A stretch of DNA of 64,000 nt, from NCBI GenBank assembly GCA_041661665.1, contig JBAZTW010000004.1, positions 15,701-79,700 of the forward strand. The letters are read 5' to 3'. Within the stretch, counting starts at the first letter, position 1. Every line of letters starts with the position of its first letter. Positions 58,948-64,000 of the stretch are shown piece by piece. This DNA is from GWC2-45-44 sp041661665 (GTDB lineage Bacteria; Planctomycetota; Phycisphaerae; Sedimentisphaerales; UBA12454). A program made the position numbers and the translations under genes. The notes beneath the pieces were generated by a model. It saw nothing but the letters and a program-made list of their open reading frames with translations, was not told where the DNA came from and ran no database searches.

Positions 58948-60942
58948 TTATTTCCCTGGAGGGCAAACTTCCTTATCATATAAATCACATGACTCATAAT
59001 TCTCCGCCGGCAGATGCCTATACCAGAACAAATACATCCCCGTCAAACTTATCGCCAGCAGACTAAGAGTAATAAAAAAGCTCTTGTATGCGCCTATTAT
59101 CAGCAGCATAGGTGCAAGCAAGACCGTAACCTGCCATCCAAACGCAAATGGCAATGAAATAATGTCATAGAAATGTTCCCGCTTGGTTGCTGTCAATTGC
59201 CGAGGGTTGAGTAAATGTTTATACGGCCCCCAAAATCCAAACGGACGGGTTTTCAAATAGAACTTCTCCAGCACTTTGCTATCCGTGGCTGGCGCAAAAT
59301 ATGTCCCAACAACACTCGCGATAAGGCCGATTGCCGTAATAAAAACAAACTGCTGCCATTCCGGCATTTCTTTAAACAGAAACCGTTGCAGCACAGCAGC
59401 TGTAATCCCTGTGCACGTACCAACCGCAAAACCAACGCCATTAAATCGCCACCAGTAAAAACGTAATGCCGATGGCACAATAAGTCCGCCGGAGAGACCC
59501 ATCATTAGCCAGCCCCAAATATCGTTAATATTGCGAGTAGTATAAGCCAGCAGGAAGCTTATTGAAACCAGCACGATAGCAAAACCGTAGCTCGCGAAAA
59601 TAAGTTCTCTATTTGCAGCTTTTGGTCGCAGGTAATTCCTGTAAATATCATTGGTGAAAAAACCTGTGGTCATATTGATGAACGAGTTCATCATTCCCAT
59701 TGCCGCCGCAAGTAAAGCTACAAGCAGCAAACCGCGTACGCCCATTGGTATATAAAAAAGTATAACCGCAGGCAGGATACGCTCAGGGTCAAAAGTGCCT
59801 CCATAGCCCAACAGGCTAAGTTTCTGAGACCAGTCCGCCCCAAGCAGATTTTGAAGTCCGCTTATCAGTGTCTGTGAAAATCTATCCGGATGATTCATAA
59901 TTTCACATAACAAAGCTGCCCATCTGGGCTGTTCAACTGCACCGACATGCTGCTTGATAAGGCTTGTAGCCTGCGCAAGCACTGTCTGGTCAGGAAAAAT
60001 ATCTTTAATCAGATACATACCTAATACCACAAAGCCCATCATCAAAAACCATCGCATCGCCATCAGATTGCCGAACAGAAAGCTCAACAGCCCGCACTCA
60101 CGATCATTTCTGGCGCCAAAAAATTTGGGTTCAGCGCCCTGCCCCAACCCCTGTATCACGGTTTTGGCAAGATAAAACAGAGTTATAACCATTAATCCAC
60201 TGTAGGCTTCGTAGCCCTTGGGCATAGTAGTATGCCATGTTGGCGTTGAGTTCATCCATTCCGCGTTACCGGTAACTTGCGTAACAATTGCACTTAAACC
60301 GCTGCCGGCAGACGTTTTTGATATCGCCATAATCGTTACAAAAATTGCCGCAAATATCACAATGCTCATCTGGAAAACATCTGCAATTACAACTCCGTAA
60401 AAACCGGCTTCCATGGTGTATATCATGGTAACTATCAACAGAACAAGCGAACATACCCATGGCGGAAATGGCAAAAACATTGAAAGAAACAACCCTGCTC
60501 CCACAAACGCGTATGCCAACATCCCAATCGTAAAGATTATAGTTGCTACTACAGAGGCCATCTTAGCGAAATTACCGCCAAATCCCTCACCGAACCGGAA
60601 GGTCATCCACTCTGCACCTGTCATGCAGCCGGAACGACGGTGCCATTTGCCCAGCCACAATAATATAAATATCAATACAAGTCCCGCGCCGCCGCGAAAC
60701 TCAACAAACAAACCTCGAGGCCCAAGCATAAACAGGAATGAGGTAATTATCATCGTTCCTGTCATATCAACCCACGATGCCATGCCGGATATTCCAAGCA
60801 GCCACCACGGTATACGCCTGCCGCCAAGAAAATAGTCGCTCAAACTCGCTGATGCACGCTTCTTGAGATAACGCCCTATACATATTAGCGTCAAAAAATA
60901 CGTCGCTATTATAGCACAATCCAGAAAATTCAAATATTTCAT
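58948..60942 (-). CDS. Sodium:solute symporter (SSS family)
   Basis: Large membrane transporter (664 aa, about 14 hydrophobic helices) of the sodium/solute symporter family. FLGGRRIPWWLLGISGMASWVDMTGTM near residue 40 matches the first discontinuous helix that binds sodium and substrate. FYGVVIADVFQMSIVIFAAIF near 185 and LLVALLAAAMGMMNSFINMTTGFFTNDIY near 420 are the other family signatures. It probably imports the sugar released by the lipoprotein glycosidases. It sits between paralogues B and C. Confidence 0.92.
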   Translation of the reverse strand: MKYLNFLDCAIIATYFLTLICIGRYLKKRASASLSDYFLGGRRIPWWLLGISGMASWVDMTGTMIITSFLFMLGPRGLFVEFRGGAGLVLIFILLWLGKWHRRSGCMTGAEWMTFRFGEGFGGNFAKMASVVATIIFTIGMLAYAFVGAGLFLSMFLPFPPWVCSLVLLIVTMIYTMEAGFYGVVIADVFQMSIVIFAAIFVTIMAISKTSAGSGLSAIVTQVTGNAEWMNSTPTWHTTMPKGYEAYSGLMVITLFYLAKTVIQGLGQGAEPKFFGARNDRECGLLSFLFGNLMAMRWFLMMGFVVLGMYLIKDIFPDQTVLAQATSLIKQHVGAVEQPRWAALLCEIMNHPDRFSQTLISGLQNLLGADWSQKLSLLGYGGTFDPERILPAVILFYIPMGVRGLLLVALLAAAMGMMNSFINMTTGFFTNDIYRNYLRPKAANRELIFASYGFAIVLVSISFLLAYTTRNINDIWGWLMMGLSGGLIVPSALRFYWWRFNGVGFAVGTCTGITAAVLQRFLFKEMPEWQQFVFITAIGLIASVVGTYFAPATDSKVLEKFYLKTRPFGFWGPYKHLLNPRQLTATKREHFYDIISLPFAFGWQVTVLLAPMLLIIGAYKSFFITLSLLAISLTGMYLFWYRHLPAENYESCDLYDKEVCPPGK

Positions 60943-61130
60943 AAAAACTTTGCCTTCCTTACTGCTGCCATATTTATTTTTTCAATAAACTGTCTGGCCT
61001 GTGCAAACTCTGCACCTGCCATATTCTCTTATATGAGTGCCTTTGCTCAGAGAGGCATGCTCAAATTAAATCATTACCGGCCGCCATCCCGGTTTCTGGT
61101 GACAGGGCATTCTGGCAGAACCGCACCGAA

Positions 61131-62303
61131 TTATTCGGGCAGCTTGCCTGTCATGCACAATTCTTTCAAATAGTTATAGGTATAATTTCGGCTGCCGTCG
61201 CCGCGAATCAGCCAAAACCCGCGGAATTCAGCATTATTCCATGAGGGCGAATTCTTAAACTCAGTGTATGGAACACGGTACGGTGTTTTAGGTTCATTGC
61301 AGTAAAGTTGCCAGTGAACAATATAAGGGCAGCCCCATTCCAATCCGGTTTTTATCACATTTTCCGTTAATTTTTTTACATCGTCCTGCGAAAATTCATT
61401 TTCTGGAATTCCGTACTCTGCGATAAATACGTTCTTTTCACCAAAATATTTACTTTTTACGGCATTTTTCGCAATGTAATCTAAGGTGTCCTTAAGGTCT
61501 TTTTTGTCCCTCACACCGCCATAAACGGTTGAATCATACGCTGAATACCCCACGATATCCAAATTAACAAATGGCAAAACTTTATTGACTATATTATCCT
61601 GACCCTGCTTCATAGACTTCATAACATTGACCACTTCAGCAGAATGAAAAACCTTGACGCCTTTCATCCCAATTTCAAGACGAGCCTTCTCGACACCGGC
61701 CTGTCGCGCATTGAGCCATTTTATTGTATAGCCAAAACGCTCCGGCTGAGTCTCGCAGTTTGGGTCGGCTTTATCTTTAATATGCCAATCCAGCTCAGAG
61801 CTGCAGAAAATAAAAGTCTTGCCGGTGTTTTTATATTCGGTCAAAAAATATTTCGCCAGCTCATAAGTCTGCCGCATATCCTCAGCGGCATGCTCATCGG
61901 TAATGCCCTTGGCAAAATAGTAACTCGGCACACCCATCGACTGATGGTAAATTAGGAATGTAGAAAAAGGTTTATCAAAGAATGTCTTCCAATAGGGAAC
62001 TTTTGCGCCTTCGACAAGGCTGCTCACTTTAGGCCATTGCGAGTTATAAGGATACATTATGTCTGGAGTCTCTTCTGCATTGTAGAACCATACCTTTATT
62101 ACTCTTGAACCGAGTCCTAAAATTTCGTCAGCCCCTTCATTGAGAAAATCTTCCTTTGTAAAATAATATCTTCCTATAACATGTGACACCCCTATGACAT
62201 CCCTGAGATTTCTTTCCTGCGACGTATTGTTCATTTTTTGACATCCTGCAAAAACAATAACCGTCGTTAGGATAAAAACCAACTTTAGAGATTTTTCCAA
62301 CAT
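61131..62303 (-). CDS. TIM-barrel-like lipoprotein, paralogue C (probable glycosidase)
   Basis: A 390-aa lipoprotein (lipobox VIVFAGC). The same fold markers as A and B occur: LRDVIGVSHVIGRYYFTKEDF, the first Glu in SSELDWHI (the Gly of EGDW is Leu), the second in VFIAEYGIPENEF, and GCPYIVHWQLYCNE. It is the first gene of the operon, 188 bp upstream of the symporter and close to the promoter at 62371-62399. Three diverged copies in one operon suggest different linkages or chain ends of one glycan. Confidence 0.66.
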   Translation of the reverse strand: MLEKSLKLVFILTTVIVFAGCQKMNNTSQERNLRDVIGVSHVIGRYYFTKEDFLNEGADEILGLGSRVIKVWFYNAEETPDIMYPYNSQWPKVSSLVEGAKVPYWKTFFDKPFSTFLIYHQSMGVPSYYFAKGITDEHAAEDMRQTYELAKYFLTEYKNTGKTFIFCSSELDWHIKDKADPNCETQPERFGYTIKWLNARQAGVEKARLEIGMKGVKVFHSAEVVNVMKSMKQGQDNIVNKVLPFVNLDIVGYSAYDSTVYGGVRDKKDLKDTLDYIAKNAVKSKYFGEKNVFIAEYGIPENEFSQDDVKKLTENVIKTGLEWGCPYIVHWQLYCNEPKTPYRVPYTEFKNSPSWNNAEFRGFWLIRGDGSRNYTYNYLKELCMTGKLPE

Positions 62304-62370
62304 TGCTATACCGCTCTCAATCGAGAATTTCCATAATTTTCAATCAGAAAACACCTTGTGCCCGGCGAAT

Positions 62371-62399
62371 AGCGTATATGAAAGATTATAAGTTGTCAA
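62371..62399 (-). promoter_or_regulatory. Sigma-70-type promoter of the glycan operon
   Basis: On the minus strand TTGACA (62394-62399), 17 nt, then TACGCT (62371-62376); TATACG overlaps at 15 nt. It lies about 68 nt before the first gene of the operon, with no other start between. Confidence 0.5.
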
Positions 62400-62557
62400 A
62401 AGAAAAAATAGCCGATAATCTGGGGATAACCTATTAATACGGGGACATCTGATTTGGCCACTTTCTGCGATACCTGGCCAGCCCGTAAGCGCCGTAAAAA
62501 CCGTGTGTTTTTTTACTCATTTCAGGGATAGATTCCTCTTGTCTGGAGTAAAACCTG

Positions 62558-63601
62558 TTATTTTTTCAATCTCTGTTTTATATTGCGGGAAATGCTTAAC
62601 GGCGCCATCTTTTTACCGGCGGCATAAATGCTTCTTTTCAGGCCAAATTCAATTGCTTTTAGGCGAATTGAACTGGGATTTGTGCCAATTCTCTTTGCGA
62701 CTTGGGGATTTGTTTCAAAAGGAAAATATTTCTTCAGGATGGCTATATTCTTAGCTGTCCATATCGGCGGCTTTCTTAGCCCAATATGCTTTGCTTTGGC
62801 CTTGACAGATTGAACGCTGCGCCCAAGTTTTGCTGCAATAGCTTTCTTTGAGAGTTTCCCGTGCCAATGCTCAAGCTGCTTCAGTTCCTGATTTGTCCAA
62901 AACTTCTCCTGGGTATGGTGTTTGTTTGGGCAGTTTCTTGTGAAGTGTTTTTTCCATGCCCTGCGCTGGATAGCATTAAATGTCTTGCCGAGTTTTTCTG
63001 CAATTTTTTCTATCGGCCACTTGGCAATATGCTCTTCTATAAATGTGTCCTCTTCAATAGTCCATGAGTTTTTTCTTGGAGCGTTGCTTGTAAGCTTCAG
63101 CCTTCTTCCCATTACTTCGACCGCTTTTTTTGTTCGACCAAGTTTTTTGGCAATATAATCTTTGCTTTTTTCAGGATACAGCTTTTTTAGGATGTCAATT
63201 TCACTGTCAGACCATCTATTAACGCCAGATCCTGTTTTTCGTACCAATCCCTGCTCTTTAAACTCGCCAAATAATTTAAGTTTTCTTGTCTTTGCCTGTA
63301 CTGCCTGCTTGGTTCGGTTGAGTTTTTTTGCAATGTCGCCGTTGCTTAAATTGAGATACATCCTTCGCAATTCTCCAATTTCATCTTTAGTCCATGGATT
63401 TTCATTTTGCGGAGGCTGTGGTACTCTATAACCGCCGGCCCAGTCCTTTTTAATGCCTAATTTCTTGGCCTTGCTCAAGACGCTTGCTGTCGTTCTGCCC
63501 AAAATCTTTGCGATATCCTTGTTATGGGTCATGGGGTATAACTGCTTCAATCGGCGAATTTCTGCTTTGGTATAGAGTTTAAATTCAGGACCGTTTTTCA
63601 T
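62558..63601 (-). CDS. Protein of six tandem Myb/SANT-like helix-turn-helix repeats
   Basis: A basic 347-aa protein consisting almost only of six repeats of about 42 residues, beginning with an aromatic residue at positions 10, 70, 130, 190, 245 and 291. Each reads W-[ST]-x-x-E-[IL], then a helix, L-Y-P-type turn, x-x-I-A-K-x-L-G-R-T-x-x-[AS]-[VI], then a helix K-x-x-x-L-G-[IL], as in SANT/Myb and phage-type GcrA-like helix-turn-helix units. It is probably a DNA-binding protein. GGAG lies 9 nt before the ATG. It stands alone beyond the glycan operon. Confidence 0.75.
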   Translation of the reverse strand: MKNGPEFKLYTKAEIRRLKQLYPMTHNKDIAKILGRTTASVLSKAKKLGIKKDWAGGYRVPQPPQNENPWTKDEIGELRRMYLNLSNGDIAKKLNRTKQAVQAKTRKLKLFGEFKEQGLVRKTGSGVNRWSDSEIDILKKLYPEKSKDYIAKKLGRTKKAVEVMGRRLKLTSNAPRKNSWTIEEDTFIEEHIAKWPIEKIAEKLGKTFNAIQRRAWKKHFTRNCPNKHHTQEKFWTNQELKQLEHWHGKLSKKAIAAKLGRSVQSVKAKAKHIGLRKPPIWTAKNIAILKKYFPFETNPQVAKRIGTNPSSIRLKAIEFGLKRSIYAAGKKMAPLSISRNIKQRLKK

Positions 63602-64000
63602 GCTCTTTACTCCAAAAAAGTTGACGTTGAAAACAATATAATAAATTGTGATACTTTCAACAATGATTTTATGGACAATTAAAAGTTAATTGGGAAACGC
63701 CAGACTACGAAATATAAGAACTGCCATTTTTATGGCAATACATTTATGGGGGAAAATTTTTCAGTTTAATTTTTTTGGATTTTTAATTTAAGTGGTAATA
63801 GGTATGGATTGTGGTGTTTTGGGGAATTGTGAGGGGAATATTTTTTCTTGACATCTGATTCCTCTTTGGTGTAGGGACTGTCAAGAATCTTTCGCACTTT
63901 TTTTCATAGTTCTTTCAATGGTCATGGTTGTCTCTTGCCTGCCACCCCATGGGGTGGATTTTTTTATCGGTCTATCCGGCAACCCCTAACAAATTTTCTG
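63602..64000. other. Non-coding AT-rich right end
   Basis: No gene is supported in the last 399 bp. A 9-bp inverted repeat TTCTTGACA (63845-63853) / TGTCAAGAA (63879-63887) is the only clear structure. A small palindrome CACCCCATGGGGTG lies near 63940. Confidence 0.55.

Noticed and set aside
62441..62459. GGGGACATCTGATTTGGCC, resembling repeats that accompany REP-type transposases
   Set aside because: Only one short copy; no transposase or paired palindrome is present here.
1..64000. CRISPR array, rRNA operon or IS transposase
   Set aside because: No regularly spaced direct repeats, no rRNA signature and no DDE or HUH transposase frame were seen in the window.

Overview
The window looks like chromosomal DNA of a planctomycete, most likely class Phycisphaerae and close to Sedimentisphaerales. 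This is an inference from protein hallmarks. Two secreted proteins end in dockerin-like tails (pattern DLNRDxKVDxxDFAxFxxQWL), two proteins carry PEP-CTERM sorting signals, and many genes have AT-rich spacers packed with short palindromic repeats. The taxonomy was not confirmed by any search.

Layout. 1-2.7 kb: a truncated DegT-type sugar aminotransferase, an XRE-cupin regulator, tRNA-Asp and a FlgM-like protein with a structured leader. 2.7-12 kb (minus strand): a nearly gapless envelope operon running isocitrate dehydrogenase, lpxK, hldE, gmhA, a gmhB fusion, heptosyltransferase, LPS kinase, GT4 and plsY. It holds the full ADP-heptose pathway plus late lipid A and phosphatidate steps. 12-22.4 kb: a DUF4432 protein, a nucleotidyltransferase pair, ribH-nusB-parA-pabB, a TPR protein, a class IV aminotransferase, and nif3-scpB. 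22.5-27.4 kb: a secreted trypsin-like protease, a REC-GGDEF-HD-GYP protein and a secreted beta-propeller.

27.5-34 kb (accessory): a convergent radical SAM / methyltransferase pair beside an incomplete phage virion module (portal, scaffold-like, DUF5309-type capsid, adaptor-like, small membrane protein). No terminase, tail or integrase lies in the window. 34-36.6 kb: two PEP-CTERM proteins and a GIY-YIG endonuclease gene bracketed by a short repeat. 36.5-50 kb: rubrerythrin, menA, an M48 lipoprotein protease, a COG3014-YcfL-LpoB cell-wall lipoprotein cluster, phosphomannomutase, rlmN, a HAD phosphatase, a Fic/Doc module, a hemerythrin protein and the System II cytochrome c pair (ccsA, resB).

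50-62.4 kb (minus strand): an eight-gene probable glycan-use operon with three paralogous TIM-barrel-like lipoproteins, an SSS symporter, a GH38-family protein lacking the usual nucleophile, a PfkB kinase, a UroD/MtaA-like protein and an unrecognised protein. It has a promoter at one end and a terminator at the other. 62.5-64 kb: a protein made of six Myb/SANT-like repeats.

The strongest cross-cutting signal is a set of short hairpin repeats that enter coding space. One supplies the last residues and the stop codon of two unrelated genes, one sits in frame inside pabB, one sits inside the portal gene, and others overlap ribosome binding sites.
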